A stretch of DNA of 37,653 bases from Egibacter sp. (GCA_003553795.1 PWFH01000231.1:1-37653), one strand, 5' to 3'. Positions 1 to 9,484 are shown, counted from the stretch's first letter. Numbers and translations: made by a program. The notes: generated by a model not told the origin, from the letters alone.

Positions 1-19
1 CCCGCCGACCGGAGGCACC

Positions 20-739
20 GTGAGCTGGCACGAGGGGCCGATCCTGGCCTTCGACACCGAGACGACGAGCCGTCGACCCCGCGAGGCGCGCATCGTGCAG
101 GCGGCGGTCGCACGCTGCGAGCCGCACCGCGACAACGACGTCCGCACCTGGCTCCTCGACCCGGGGGTGGAGGTCCCCGAGGAGGCCGCGGCGATCCACG
201 GGATCACCACCGAGGTGGCCCGGCGTGACGGCGAGCAGCCCGCCGCGGCGCTCGGCGTCATCGCCGACGCCCTCGTCGCGGCCTGGCGCGAGGGCCTTCC
301 GACGGTGGTGATGAACGCCCCGTACGACCTCACCGTCCTCGACGCCGAGCTCGTCCGCCACGGCCTCGCCGACCTCGATGCGCGCCGCGGGACGGTCCCG
401 ATGCTGCTCGTCGACCCGCTCGTCATCGACCGTCACCTCGACCGCTACCGCAAGGGCAAGAAGCGCCTCGAGGACCTCTGCCGGGTCTACGGCGTCGCGC
501 TCGACGACGCCCACACCGCCGACGCCGACGCGCTCGCGACCGCACGGGTGGCCTGGCGGCTCGCCGAGCGCTACCCCGACGAGCTCGGTGACCTCGTCGC
601 GCTGCAGGAGCGCCAGGCGCAGTGGCACCGTGCGTGGGCCGAGGACTTCGAGGCCTACCTGCGCGAGCACGTCGACCCGACGGCGGAGATCGGGCGGTCC
701 TGGCCCCGACACCCACGGCCCGACGAGGACCCGGGCTGA
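20..739 (+). CDS. DEDDh-family 3'-5' exonuclease (DnaQ-like)
   Basis: A 239-residue protein that looks like a stand-alone exonuclease of the DNA polymerase III epsilon superfamily, which removes nucleotides from 3' ends. Visible motifs are ExoI (FDTET, D12/E14), ExoII (NAPYDLTVLD, D103) and ExoIII (HTADAD, H165 and D170); the histidine marks the DEDDh subfamily. An IHGIT segment near residue 60 is also typical. No polymerase, BRCT or UvrC-like domain is attached. The GTG start is preceded by GGAGG with a 4-nt gap. The gene is alone on the plus strand and converges on the SWIM/SNF2 genes. Family assignment is firm; the substrate and partner are unknown. Confidence 0.88.
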   Translation: MSWHEGPILAFDTETTSRRPREARIVQAAVARCEPHRDNDVRTWLLDPGVEVPEEAAAIHGITTEVARRDGEQPAAALGVIADALVAAWREGLPTVVMNAPYDLTVLDAELVRHGLADLDARRGTVPMLLVDPLVIDRHLDRYRKGKKRLEDLCRVYGVALDDAHTADADALATARVAWRLAERYPDELGDLVALQERQAQWHRAWAEDFEAYLREHVDPTAEIGRSWPRHPRPDEDPG

Positions 740-805
740 GCCGCGCCCACCCGCAACCGGGCCGCTCCCGCCCCCTCCCGAGGCCCGAACCGCTCTGCGG
801 AAGGG

Positions 806-822
806 CCGTGGAACGACCACGG
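806..822. terminator. Stem-loop between convergent genes
   Basis: CCGTGG (806-811) and CCACGG (817-822) form a 6-bp perfect stem around the loop AACGA, in the 119-bp gap between the stop codons of the exonuclease and the SWIM gene. No T-tract follows on either strand. A bidirectional terminator is a reasonable guess from position only. Confidence 0.35.
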
Positions 823-858
823 GCGCCCGACGGGGGCCGCCCGCGAAGCCCGCGTGGG

Positions 859-1650
859 TCAGGACGCCTCCGCCGCCCCGTCGGCGCCGGCGGCCTCGTC
901 GCGCTCGGCCATCCACGCCGCCGCGCCCTCGACGAGGGGGTGGAGGAGCTCCCAGGCGCCCACCCCGCCGGCCCACCCCGGCGGGTCGCCGAGCACGCGC
1001 AGCGCCCCCGCGGGCGTCGGCGGCGCCTCGGGCGCGGGCACCCCGATGTCCTCGATGGGAGCCTGCGCGCTCGACCAGCGCGCGACGTCGAGCGAGTCGG
1101 GGTCGACACCGGCGACGCGGTCACCGTGCGCACGACGTCGACGCGCCTCGGTGAGCTCGCGCAGGAGCCGCTCGCGTCCGCGGCCGCGCAGCTGCAGGAG
1201 GACGAAGGGGTCAGCGTCGAGGGCCTCGGCGAGGACCGACCACAGCGCCGCGCCGTGCGCGCAGGGCCAGACGGGGTCCTCGCAGTCGCAGGTCACCGTG
1301 AGCTCAGCGCGCTCGGGGAAGACCCGCACCCCGGTGCGCGCGAGCTCGGCGTCGAGGCCGTCGGGGGCATGACCGGCGAGCAAGCGCGCGGTGTGGCGCA
1401 CCTGCCCGGCGAGGGTGTCGACGACGGTCTCCCACGCGGCGTCGTCGAGCACGGGCGTCCTCACGCTCACCGGCACGGGTGTGGCGCGGCTGTCCTGGAC
1501 CCGCGCGCTGGCCTCCCCCGCGACGACGCGCAGGTCGCTGACCCGTGCGGCGCGGTGGAACTGCCGTCCCTGGTGGAGCCGCCGCGCGACCTGCGGGTCG
1601 GTGGCCTCGACGAGGTCCCACCAGGCCTCCTGCCAGTCCATGGCGCTCAT
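859..1650 (-). CDS. SWIM zinc-finger protein
   Basis: A 263-residue protein with a SWIM zinc finger, CDCEDPVWPCAH, giving ligands C121, C123, C130 and H132 (CxC-x6-CxH). SWIM fingers are predicted to bind DNA or protein. The rest of the chain, which opens with a Trp-rich segment (MDWQEAWWDL), matches no enzyme I recognise. It starts 11 bp after the stop codon of the SNF2 helicase gene and is very probably co-transcribed with it. SWIM/SNF2 pairs recur in high-GC actinobacteria, suggesting that the finger guides or regulates the helicase. An internal ATG at codon 4 is an alternative start. The family call is secure; the role is inference. Confidence 0.85.
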   Translation of the reverse strand: MSAMDWQEAWWDLVEATDPQVARRLHQGRQFHRAARVSDLRVVAGEASARVQDSRATPVPVSVRTPVLDDAAWETVVDTLAGQVRHTARLLAGHAPDGLDAELARTGVRVFPERAELTVTCDCEDPVWPCAHGAALWSVLAEALDADPFVLLQLRGRGRERLLRELTEARRRRAHGDRVAGVDPDSLDVARWSSAQAPIEDIGVPAPEAPPTPAGALRVLGDPPGWAGGVGAWELLHPLVEGAAAWMAERDEAAGADGAAEAS

Positions 1651-1661
1651 TGCCCCATCGC

Positions 1662-4658
1662 TCAGCTCGCCTCCTCGAAGGCGCTCTCGCCCCAGTGCTC
1701 CTCGTCGAGCTCGGTGATCTGGGCGTCGACGCCGAGCGCGACGAGCTCGGCGAGCTCGTCGTCACCGAGCTCGGTGATCCACGCCTCGCCGGCACCGACG
1801 ACCGAGGAGGCCAGCGAGCGCTTCTGCTCGAGCAGGTCGGCGACACGCTCCTCGACGGTGCCGGCGGTGATGAGCTTGTGCACCTCGACGGTGCGCCGCT
1901 GGCCGATGCGGTGCGCGCGGTCGGTGGCCTGGTCCTCGACCGCGGGGTTCCACCAGCGGTCGTAGTGCACGACCTGCGTCGCGGCGGTGAGGTTGAGCCC
2001 GGTGCCGCCGGCCCGCAGGCTCACGACGAGCACCGGGGACGCCGGCGCATCGCCCTCGCCCTGGAACGCCGCGACCATGCGGTCCCGGGCCCCGGCGTTG
2101 ACCCCGCCGTGCAGCAGCGGCACGTCGACGTCGAGGTCGGCGGAGAGCTGGCGGGCCAGACGGCGCCCCATCGCGACGTACTGGGTGAAGATGAGGACCT
2201 GCTCGCCGCCGTCGACGGCGTTGGCGACGAGATCCCGGCAGGTCGCGAGCTTGCCGGACCGCCCCTCGAGCTCGGCGGACTCGGGCTCGTCGTTGGCCTG
2301 GGCCGGGTGGTTGCAGATCTGCTTGAGGCGGGTCAGCAGCGCGAGGACGCGCCCGCGGCGCTCCATGTCCGAGGCCTCGGCGAGGCCGCCCTCGAGGACC
2401 GCGGCGGTGGCCTCCTCGTACAGCTCGGCCTGCTCGGGGGTGAGCGGGCAGACCACGGTGCGCTCGATCTTCTCGGGGAGGTCGTCGATGACCGCGGGAT
2501 CGGTCTTCTCGCGGCGCAGGACGAAGGGGGCGACGAAGCGCCGCAGCCGCAGCGCCGTCGCCGGGTCGCGGCGCTTCTCGATGGGGGTGACGAAGCGCCG
2601 CCCGAACGCCGCACGCGTGCCGAGCAGCCCGGGGTTGCAGACGTCCATGAGCGACCACAGCTCGGCGAGGCGGTTCTCGAGCGGTGTGCCGGTCATCGCC
2701 ACGGCATGAGCCGCCTCGAGGCGGCGCACCGCGCGGGCACCGGCCGTCGTCGGGTTCTTCACGTGCTGGGCCTCGTCGAGGGTGAGCACGTCCCAGGTCA
2801 CACCGGCGAGCAGGTCGGCGTCGCGCCGCAGCGTCCCGTACGTCGTGAGCCACACCCCGCGTGGGGCCGGCGGCAGCTCGGTGGGCCGGTCCGGGCCGTG
2901 GTGGCGGGTCACCTCGAGGCCGGGCGCGAAGCGGCCGATCTCGCGCTCCCAGTTGCCGACCACCGAGGTGGGGCAGACGACGAGGTGGGGGCCGTCGCCG
3001 CCGCGCGCGAGGAGGTAGCCGATGAGCTGGATGGTCTTGCCGAGGCCCATGTCATCGGCGAGCACGGCGCCGAGGCCGAGCGCGCCCATGCCCGCGAGCC
3101 AGCCGACGCCGCGCTGCTGGTAGGGCCGCAGCTCCCCCTCGAAGCCCTCGGGACGCTGAGCGGCGGGGGGCACGTCGGCGGCGCTGCGCAGGCGCTCGAG
3201 GAGCTCGGCCACCGCCCCGTCGGCGACGACGTCGGCCTCGGTGGTCGTGCCGGTCGGTCCGTCCCAGCCGGCGGGCTGGGTGCCGGCGAGGGCGAGGCCG
3301 AGGCCCTCGGCGAAGCCCACGGTGCCAGGCGCGCCGAGGCTGCGCAGCCGCTCGGCGTCGGCGGGGTCGATGCGGACCCAGCGGCCGCGCCAGAACACGA
3401 GCGGGTCCGGGCTCGCGAGCAGCCGCGAGACCTCGTCGTCGCTCAGCGTGTCCTCGCCGAGGGCGACCTCCCAGGAGAAGGGCACCTCGCCGCGGTCGCC
3501 CCCATCGTCGGTGTCGCCCCCGTCGCCGGTGGCCGCACCGACCCGCAGGCGGATGCGCAGGTCGTCGGCGGCGAGGTCCTCGGGCAGGCGCACGACGACG
3601 CCGGCGCCGTCGAGCAGGGGCGCGACCTCGCTGAGGAAGGTCCAGGCCTCCTCGACCGAGAGCGGCACCGCCTCGGGCACCGCCTCGGAGAGGGCCTCCT
3701 CCATCGGCGCGAAGAGCCGCGCGCAGCGCCCGAGGCCCGCGAGCAGCGCCTCCTGGCGTGCGGCGACGGCGCTGTCACCCTCGGGATCACCGGCCCAGAC
3801 CTGCTCGGCGGGCAGCAGTGCTCCGGTCTCGGTGCGCACCCCGAGCTCGAGGCGCCAGGCGCCGTCGGGATCGGGTGGCGCGACGAGGCGCACCTCGGTG
3901 AGCCCCCCGGCGTCGGTGTCGACGGCGGCGTGCCAGCCGGCGATGCCGGCGGCGAGGTCGGCGGCGCCCTCGCGCAGCGGCACCGACGGGTCGGCGCTGT
4001 CGCGCAGGCCCTCCTCCCACCGGGCGGTCCACGGCAGCAGCCGGGCGCGCGGCCGACCCTCCCGGGGGTCGGCGTTACCGCGGCGGGCGGCGAGGTCGGC
4101 GAGGGCGTCGAGCGCGGCGGCGAGGAGGTCCTCGGGTCGCCAGACGCGCTCGGCGTCGGCGGGGCTCGGCACCGCGTGCGCGGCGGGTGGCATCGCCGCG
4201 GCGAGACGGGCGAGGGTGTCGAGCGAGGCGGGGTCGCCACCAGGGTGGGCACGCCAGACCCCGGCGGCGGCGCCGTCCCCCCCGATCGTCATCGACGGGA
4301 CGACGCGCTGCTCGACCACGAGGCGCCAGGCCACCCGGAAGGCCAGCGCCCACACCCGGACGCTGTCGCTGGGCCGCTCACGCCCACCGTGCTCGAGCCC
4401 GCGCGGCTCGCGCAGGTCGAGCAACGCGGGCAGCGCCCGCTCGAGCGGAACGGCCACGACGGCGATCTCGTCGCGGACCGGGCGGTCCCCGTCGGGCCGG
4501 TACAGCGTCGCCGTCGCCCGAGCGCCGTCGAGCCCGAGCCGCGCCGCCGCCTCGACGGGCACGGCCTCGCCGGGCCCCCCGAGGGTGTAGAGCGCCATCC
4601 GGCCCCGGGCCGGAACGGCCGCGTCGGGCAGGAAGGTCAGCTGTGGCTCGGCGTGCAT
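1662..4658 (-). CDS. SNF2-family DEAD/DEAH-box helicase
   Basis: A 998-residue SNF2/RapA-like ATPase that would translocate on duplex DNA and remodel DNA-protein complexes. The N-terminal half (about residues 1-480) resembles the SNF2-associated region of bacterial helicases. The motor follows: Walker A DDMGLGKT near 535, motif II DEAQ near 628, motif III MTGTPLEN, and a C-terminal RecA lobe ending in ATDRAHRIGQ near 913. The start chosen is the ATG at 4658, with AGGGGA just upstream. The frame stays open to a GTG at 4715, but that start has no ribosome binding site. It lies upstream of the SWIM gene. A role in repair or transcription recycling is plausible but not shown here. Confidence 0.9.
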   Translation of the reverse strand: MHAEPQLTFLPDAAVPARGRMALYTLGGPGEAVPVEAAARLGLDGARATATLYRPDGDRPVRDEIAVVAVPLERALPALLDLREPRGLEHGGRERPSDSVRVWALAFRVAWRLVVEQRVVPSMTIGGDGAAAGVWRAHPGGDPASLDTLARLAAAMPPAAHAVPSPADAERVWRPEDLLAAALDALADLAARRGNADPREGRPRARLLPWTARWEEGLRDSADPSVPLREGAADLAAGIAGWHAAVDTDAGGLTEVRLVAPPDPDGAWRLELGVRTETGALLPAEQVWAGDPEGDSAVAARQEALLAGLGRCARLFAPMEEALSEAVPEAVPLSVEEAWTFLSEVAPLLDGAGVVVRLPEDLAADDLRIRLRVGAATGDGGDTDDGGDRGEVPFSWEVALGEDTLSDDEVSRLLASPDPLVFWRGRWVRIDPADAERLRSLGAPGTVGFAEGLGLALAGTQPAGWDGPTGTTTEADVVADGAVAELLERLRSAADVPPAAQRPEGFEGELRPYQQRGVGWLAGMGALGLGAVLADDMGLGKTIQLIGYLLARGGDGPHLVVCPTSVVGNWEREIGRFAPGLEVTRHHGPDRPTELPPAPRGVWLTTYGTLRRDADLLAGVTWDVLTLDEAQHVKNPTTAGARAVRRLEAAHAVAMTGTPLENRLAELWSLMDVCNPGLLGTRAAFGRRFVTPIEKRRDPATALRLRRFVAPFVLRREKTDPAVIDDLPEKIERTVVCPLTPEQAELYEEATAAVLEGGLAEASDMERRGRVLALLTRLKQICNHPAQANDEPESAELEGRSGKLATCRDLVANAVDGGEQVLIFTQYVAMGRRLARQLSADLDVDVPLLHGGVNAGARDRMVAAFQGEGDAPASPVLVVSLRAGGTGLNLTAATQVVHYDRWWNPAVEDQATDRAHRIGQRRTVEVHKLITAGTVEERVADLLEQKRSLASSVVGAGEAWITELGDDELAELVALGVDAQITELDEEHWGESAFEEAS

Positions 4659-4698
4659 CGTCCCCTGGGGTCCCGACGATCGGTGCGCGGACCCGACC

Positions 4699-4734
4699 AC
4701 GCTACCCGCCGCCACCCGATGCTGCCGTCATCGG
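4699..4734 (-). promoter_or_regulatory. Possible SNF2-operon promoter with inverted repeat
   Basis: On the minus strand a TAGCGT hexamer (4699-4704) could be a -10 about 40 nt before the SNF2 ATG. Where the -35 should be there is instead a perfect inverted repeat, CCGATG (4716-4721) and CATCGG (4729-4734), 7 nt apart. It may be an operator or an activator site. It does not resemble the actinobacterial LexA box. Confidence 0.3.
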
Positions 4735-4771
4735 TGCGGCTCCTAGGCGTCCGCGCGCCCGCGCGCCGCGC

Positions 4772-5323
4772 TCAGCCGCGCTCGCCCTCGAGCTCGGCGA
4801 GGAGGTCGCGCACGGCCTGCAGCGGCACGCTGTCGCCCTCGGCCTGGGCGAGCAGATCGCGCAGCCGGGCGGCGAGCGCGGCCGACTCCGGCGCCCGGGG
4901 GGCGAGCTCGGCGACGACCTCCGCACGGCGCCGCCTCGGCGGCGGTGGCTCCTCGCGCGGAGCCTCGTCGAAGAGCGGCGGCTGCCCCGGCCCCTCGCCG
5001 CGCCCCTCGAAGGCCTCCGGCGTCGTGCCGGACAGCGCCGCGGCCCACCACGTCAGCCCGCGGTCCCACGAGGCGCCGGCGGGGCGACGCTGCGGCACGC
5101 GGCCACCGAAGGCGACGTCGGCGATGACGCCGACGAGCACGTCGCGGGTGAAGGGGTCGTCCTCGAAGCGGGCACGGAGGTCGTCGACGAAGCCCGGTGT
5201 CGGCGGGCCGCCGGTCAGCTGCTCGGCGGCGGCGGTGAGCACCGGCCGTGAGCGCTGCAGCCATGCCCAGGCGTGGGCGGGCGGTCGCGGCACGCGACGC
5301 CGGACGGCCTCGCTCTCGGGCAT
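4772..5323 (-). CDS. Hypothetical protein upstream of SNF2 helicase
   Basis: A 183-residue protein I do not recognise. The start is the ATG at 5323, preceded by AGAGGAG with a 5-nt gap, rather than further upstream where the frame remains open. The N-terminal half is hydrophilic, with Trp-containing segments (HAWAWLQR, GLTWWAAAL) and a conserved-looking stretch DPFTRDVLVGVIADVAFGG. A Pro/Arg-rich linker (EEPPPPRRRR) separates this from a C-terminal helical segment (LRDLLAQAEGDSVPLQAVRD) that could be a coiled coil. There is no signal peptide or membrane span. It lies 113 bp upstream of the SNF2 gene in the same direction, so a shared role with the helicase and SWIM protein is possible but unproven. 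Confidence 0.65.
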   Translation of the reverse strand: MPESEAVRRRVPRPPAHAWAWLQRSRPVLTAAAEQLTGGPPTPGFVDDLRARFEDDPFTRDVLVGVIADVAFGGRVPQRRPAGASWDRGLTWWAAALSGTTPEAFEGRGEGPGQPPLFDEAPREEPPPPRRRRAEVVAELAPRAPESAALAARLRDLLAQAEGDSVPLQAVRDLLAELEGERG

Positions 5324-5422
5324 GGCGGCTCCTCTGCTTGCCTGCGCGTCGTTCGGTCGGCCCCTCGCCCTCCCAGGGTCGGTCGCGGCTGCCGGGAAAT
5401 CAAGCACCCGCCCCGACCGCGG

Positions 5423-6286
5423 TCAGCCGAGCACGCGGCGCCGGAAGCCATGGACGCCGAGCCATGTCGCGGCTGCGGTGGCCACGAGCAGGGCGCCGAA
5501 GATCGCGACTGGCGGCATGTGCGGCAGATCGGCGGTGAGCGCGTAGCGGAAGCCCTCGGCGATGTACACGAGCGGGTTGACGAGGAGCGCGACCTGCAGC
5601 CAGGGGATGACGCTGAGCTCGGCCCACGGGAAGTACGTCGCCCCGAGGAAGGTCACCGGCAGGATGATGACGCTGAACATCAGCGGGACGTTGTCGGGCT
5701 CGACGAACGTGCCCATGACGAGCCCGAGCGCCGAGGACAGCACCGGCGCGAGGAGCAGCACCGCGACGAGCGCCGGCCAGGTGATGTCGAGGGCGATCGG
5801 CTCGGCGGGCACGAGCGCGACGATGGGCACGACGATCGCCGCCGCGAGCAGCCCCTGCAGGGCACCCGAGGCGATCTTCTCGAGCGCCACCGCCCAGACC
5901 GGCAGCGGAGCCATGACGCGGTCCTCGATCTCGCGCGTGTAGCCGAACTCCTGCACGAGCGGCAGCGCGACCGACTGCACGCCCTTGATGAGGATGGCGA
6001 TGGCGAGCACCCCCGGCACGAGGACGTCGGTGAACGAACCCTGCCCGCCGACGCCGCCGAGGTCCCGGCCGATGGAGGGCAGGACGTAGGTGAAGACGAA
6101 GACGAGCAGCAGCGGCTGGCTCACGGTGCGCACGAGGAAGCGCCCGCGTTCCTTCGTGAGGACCCGGAGGTCGCGCAGCAGGAGCCCACCGAAGGCGGCG
6201 AGGGGGTGCGCGGCGTCGGCGGGCCCGGGCGTCTCGGTCGCCGCCTCGACGCGGGCGGCCTCGCGCGCCGCTGCGCCCTCAGTCAC
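5423..6286 (-). CDS. ABC-2 type transporter permease (DrrB-like)
   Basis: A 287-residue integral membrane protein with about six hydrophobic spans, matching the ABC-2 permease fold used by daunorubicin/oleandomycin-type exporters. A cytosolic N-terminus of about 45 residues precedes the first span (VSQPLLLVFVFTYVLP). The segment EDRVMAPLPVWAVALEKIASG and the late NPLVYIAEGFRY segment are typical of the family. Its GTG start overlaps the end of the upstream ATPase gene by 8 nt, showing translational coupling and making the two genes one transporter. The substrate cannot be read from sequence; the family exports drugs, lipids or polysaccharides. Confidence 0.88.
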   Translation of the reverse strand: MTEGAAAREAARVEAATETPGPADAAHPLAAFGGLLLRDLRVLTKERGRFLVRTVSQPLLLVFVFTYVLPSIGRDLGGVGGQGSFTDVLVPGVLAIAILIKGVQSVALPLVQEFGYTREIEDRVMAPLPVWAVALEKIASGALQGLLAAAIVVPIVALVPAEPIALDITWPALVAVLLLAPVLSSALGLVMGTFVEPDNVPLMFSVIILPVTFLGATYFPWAELSVIPWLQVALLVNPLVYIAEGFRYALTADLPHMPPVAIFGALLVATAAATWLGVHGFRRRVLG

Positions 6287-7223
6287 GGAGCTCCCTGCCC
6301 GTCAACGAGATGAAGACCGACTCGAGGGACGGCTCGCTGACCCCGACGTCGCTGACCCGCGCCTCGACGGTGTCGGCGGCGGCCAGCAGCGGCGGCAGCA
6401 GGCCGCGGACCTCGGCGGCCCAGACCCGCACGCCGCCGGGACGGGCGTCGGCGTGGTGCACCCCGGCGACGCCGCGCAACCGCTTGGCGAGCGCGTCGAC
6501 GTCACCGTCGGCGCTGAGGTCGACGACGCGGTCGCCCTCCACGGAGGCCTTGAGCTCGGCGGGCGTGCCGACGGTGAGCAGTCGGCCGTGGTCCATGATC
6601 GCCACCCGGTCGCAGAGCCGCTCGGCCTCCTCCATGTAGTGGGTGGTGATGACGATGGTCTCGCCCTCGTGGTGGAGCTCGACGAGGAGGTCCCACAGGG
6701 CGATGCGGCTCTGCGGGTCCAGTCCGGTGGTGGGCTCGTCGAGGAAGAGCACCGCGGGCCGGTGCAGCAGGGCCCGGGCGACCATGAGGCGCTGCGCCAT
6801 GCCGCCCGACAGCGCGGCGGGCCGCTGCCGCGCCTTCCCGGTGAGGCGGAAGCGCTCGAGCAGGTCGTCCGCGCGCGCCCGGGACGCCCGCGCCGTGAGG
6901 CCGAAGTAGCGGCCGTGGAAGTAGAGGTTCTCCCAGACGTCGAGGCTGCGGTCGAGGGTGTTGGTCTGCGGGACGACGCCGATGCGCTGCTTGGCGCGGG
7001 CCGGCTCGGCGACGACGTCGACGCCGCGGACCGTCGCGCTGCCCGAGGTCGGCACCACCCGGGTGGTGAGCATGCCGATGGTCGTCGTCTTGCCGGCGCC
7101 GTTGGGGCCGAGCAGCCCGAAGATCTCACCCGCCTCGACGGTGAGGTCGAGGTCGGCGACCGCGCTCAGCCCGCCGGGGTAGGTCTTGGCGAGCGCGGAG
7201 GTCCGCACCGCAGGGGCGGCCAC
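6279..7223 (-). CDS. ABC transporter ATP-binding protein (DrrA-like)
   Basis: A 314-residue nucleotide-binding subunit that powers the adjacent permease. It has Walker A GPNGAGKT (39-46), signature LSGGM (138-142), Walker B LFLDEP near 160 followed by TTGLD, and the switch histidine in TTHYMEE. A C-terminal accessory domain of about 90 residues is typical of DrrA-type ATPases. The start chosen is the GTG at 7223, because GAGGAGGA sits just upstream. A TTG at 7268 preceded by GGAG would add 15 residues and is a fair alternative. The frame continues open into leuD, but that part is antisense noise. The gene is separated from leuD by 143 bp. Confidence 0.88.
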   Translation of the reverse strand: MAAPAVRTSALAKTYPGGLSAVADLDLTVEAGEIFGLLGPNGAGKTTTIGMLTTRVVPTSGSATVRGVDVVAEPARAKQRIGVVPQTNTLDRSLDVWENLYFHGRYFGLTARASRARADDLLERFRLTGKARQRPAALSGGMAQRLMVARALLHRPAVLFLDEPTTGLDPQSRIALWDLLVELHHEGETIVITTHYMEEAERLCDRVAIMDHGRLLTVGTPAELKASVEGDRVVDLSADGDVDALAKRLRGVAGVHHADARPGGVRVWAAEVRGLLPPLLAAADTVEARVSDVGVSEPSLESVFISLTGRELRD

Positions 7224-7366
7224 CCGGTCCTCCTCGGCGCCCGGCGCCTCGGGCAGGGCATGGGTCAAGGGTCGCTCCAGGTCAGGGTCGCGGCGCGCGG
7301 GCGCAGAGGGGATACCCGCGGCCGCGCCGCCCGACACCGTCGCGACCCCAGGGGCGCGGGGTGCCC

Positions 7367-7966
7367 TCAGCCGGTCGGCGCCGGGGTGGTCGGCATGAAC
7401 GGTGGCCGCGCCGCCTCGAACGCCTGGATGTCGTCGTCGTGCTCGAGGGTGAGGCCGATGGGGTCGAGGCCGTGGACGAGCATGTGCTTGGTGTGACCGT
7501 CGATGTCGAAGCGCGCGAGCACGCGTCCGGCGACGACGAGCTGCTCGGGCAGGTCGATGCGCACCGGCGCGGCGGGGTCCTCGAGGGCCATCGCCACGAG
7601 CTCCTCGCACGCGGAGGCCTCGAGCGGCACGGTGAGCAGGCCGATCTTCGCGCAGTTCGTCTTGAAGATGTCGGCGAAGCTCGGCGCGATGATCGCGTCG
7701 AAGCCGTACTGCTGCAGACCCCACGGGGCATGCTCACGACTCGAGCCGCAGCCGAAGTTCGGCCCGGTCACGAGGACGTTGCCGCCGGCGTAGCGCGCGT
7801 CGTTGAGGACGAAGTCGCGGTCCTCACGCCAGTCGTCGAAGAGGAACTCGCCGAACCCGGTGCGCTCGATGCGCTTGAGGTGCTGCTTGGGCATGATCTG
7901 GTCGGTGTCGATGTCGGCCTGCCAGAGCGGCACCATCGTGCCGCTCACGACCGTGACGGGGTCCAT
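7367..7966 (-). CDS. leuD: 3-isopropylmalate dehydratase small subunit
   Basis: A 199-residue swivel subunit of isopropylmalate isomerase, which with LeuC interconverts 2- and 3-isopropylmalate in leucine synthesis. Recognisable segments are DIDTDQIMPKQHLKRI near the N-terminus, GPNFGCGSSREHAPWGLQ in the middle and SFADIFKTNCAKIGLL. The length is normal for bacterial LeuD. Its ATG overlaps the leuC stop by one base (TGATG), so the subunits are translationally coupled. No leuB follows; the next gene downstream is an ABC ATPase 143 bp away. Confidence 0.97.
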   Translation of the reverse strand: MDPVTVVSGTMVPLWQADIDTDQIMPKQHLKRIERTGFGEFLFDDWREDRDFVLNDARYAGGNVLVTGPNFGCGSSREHAPWGLQQYGFDAIIAPSFADIFKTNCAKIGLLTVPLEASACEELVAMALEDPAAPVRIDLPEQLVVAGRVLARFDIDGHTKHMLVHGLDPIGLTLEHDDDIQAFEAARPPFMPTTPAPTG

Positions 7967-9396
7967 CAGCGGTTCACCTCCGCGGCGTCGGCCATGCGGG
8001 CTTCCTCTCGGATGTCGACGAAGTGGCCGTGGATGGCCGCCGCGGCCGCCATCACCGGCGAGACGAGGTGGCTGCGGCCGCCGCGGCCCTGCCGCCCCTC
8101 GAAGTTGCGGTTCGACGTCGAGGCGCAGCGCTCCCCCGGCAGGAGGATGTCGGGGTTCATCCCGAGGCACATCGAGCAGCCGGCCTCGCGCCACTCGAAC
8201 CCGGCGTCCTTGAAGACGACGTCGAGGCCCTCGGACTCGGCATGGAGCTTGACCATCGTCGAGCCGGGCACGACCATCGCGCGGATGCCGTCGGCGACCT
8301 TGCGGTCGCGGACGACCGCGGCAGCGGCCCGGAGGTCCTCGATGCGGGCGTTCGTGCACGAGCCGAGGAAGACGCGGTCGAGCGGCAGCTCGGTGATCGC
8401 CTCCCCGCCCTCGAGGCCCATGTAGGCCAGCGCCCGGCGCGACTGATCGGGGTCGGCGGTGTCCTCGGCAGCGGGCACCCGACCGGTGACCGGCACGCTC
8501 ATCGCCGGGGTCGTGCCCCAGGTCACCGTCGGCTCGAGGGTCGCGGCGTCGATGTGGTGGTGCTGGTCGAAGCGGGCGTCGGGGTCGCTGGGCAGCTGCC
8601 GCCAGGAGTCGAGCGCGGCCTCCCAGTCCTTGCCGACCGGGGCGTGCGGGCGCCCCTCGAGGTAGGCGAACGTCGTGTCGTCGGGGGCGATCATGCCGGC
8701 GCGGGCCCCGCCCTCGATCGACATGTTGCAGATCGTCATCCGGCCCTCCATCGACAGCGACCGGATCGTCGAGCCGCGGTACTCGTAGACCGAGCCGACG
8801 CCGCCCTCGACGCCGAGGTCGCCGATGATGCGGAGCATGACGTCCTTGGCCGTCGTGCCGAACGGCAGGTCGCCGTCGACTTCGATGGCGTAGGTCGCCG
8901 GCTTGGCCTGCTGGAGGGTCTGGGTGGCGAGGACGTGCTCGACCTCGGAGGTGCCGATGCCGAAGGCCAGCGCGCCGAACGCCCCGTGGGTCGAGGTGTG
9001 GCTGTCGCCGCAGACCACCGTCGTTCCCGGCTGGGTGACGCCGAGCTCGGGGCCGATCATGTGGACGATGCCCTGGCGGTCGGACTTCGTCGAGAAGAGC
9101 CGGATGCCGAACTGCTCGCAGTTGGCCTCGAGCGTGGCGATCTGCTTCGCCGAGAGCTCGTCGTCGATGGGCAGGCTGCGGTCGGTCGTCGGCACGTTGT
9201 GGTCGACGGTGGCGAGGGTGAGGTCGGGGCGGCGCACGGTGCGGCCGGCCAGGCGCAGGCCCTCGAAGGCCTGCGGGCTCGTGACCTCGTGGATGAGGTG
9301 GAGGTCGATGTAGAGCAGGTCGGGCTCCTCGGCGGGGGACCGCACGACGTGGCGGTCCCACACCTTCTCCATGAGCGTCCGGGGCGCGTCGGTCAT
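7966..9396 (-). CDS. leuC: 3-isopropylmalate dehydratase large subunit
   Basis: A 476-residue aconitase-superfamily protein carrying the 4Fe-4S cluster of isopropylmalate isomerase. The three cluster cysteines are visible in [10 protein letters not shown] (near 347) and CSMCLGMN (near 407 and 410). Other family marks are [26 protein letters not shown] and PGSTMVK. The ATG start is preceded by AGGAG about 11 nt upstream, a rather long spacing; a later ATG (MEKVWDRH, codon 9) is less likely. It is transcribed in the same direction as leuA, 138 bp downstream of it, with a strong hairpin in the gap. Confidence 0.97.
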   Translation of the reverse strand: MTDAPRTLMEKVWDRHVVRSPAEEPDLLYIDLHLIHEVTSPQAFEGLRLAGRTVRRPDLTLATVDHNVPTTDRSLPIDDELSAKQIATLEANCEQFGIRLFSTKSDRQGIVHMIGPELGVTQPGTTVVCGDSHTSTHGAFGALAFGIGTSEVEHVLATQTLQQAKPATYAIEVDGDLPFGTTAKDVMLRIIGDLGVEGGVGSVYEYRGSTIRSLSMEGRMTICNMSIEGGARAGMIAPDDTTFAYLEGRPHAPVGKDWEAALDSWRQLPSDPDARFDQHHHIDAATLEPTVTWGTTPAMSVPVTGRVPAAEDTADPDQSRRALAYMGLEGGEAITELPLDRVFLGSCTNARIEDLRAAAAVVRDRKVADGIRAMVVPGSTMVKLHAESEGLDVVFKDAGFEWREAGCSMCLGMNPDILLPGERCASTSNRNFEGRQGRGGRSHLVSPVMAAAAAIHGHFVDIREEARMADAAEVNR

Positions 9397-9484
9397 GAGG
9401 GGGTCGCTCCTGACTCGGGTGTGCGTGGTCGTCGCGCTTGCGGCGCGGGCTCGGACGCGACGCTGCGCCCGCTGCGGCGGGGCG

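Noticed and set aside
4716-4734. LexA/SOS box upstream of the SNF2 gene
   Set aside because: The arms CCGATG/CATCGG do not match the CGAAC-N4-GTTCG type box.
1545-5546. A plus-strand open frame of about 1,330 codons
   Set aside because: It is antisense to the SNF2 and SWIM genes; low-complexity Arg/Gly/Ala composition, no motif.
7224-7724. N-terminal extension of the ABC ATPase into leuD
   Set aside because: Arg/His-rich shadow of leuD; good ribosome binding sites exist at 7223 and 7268.
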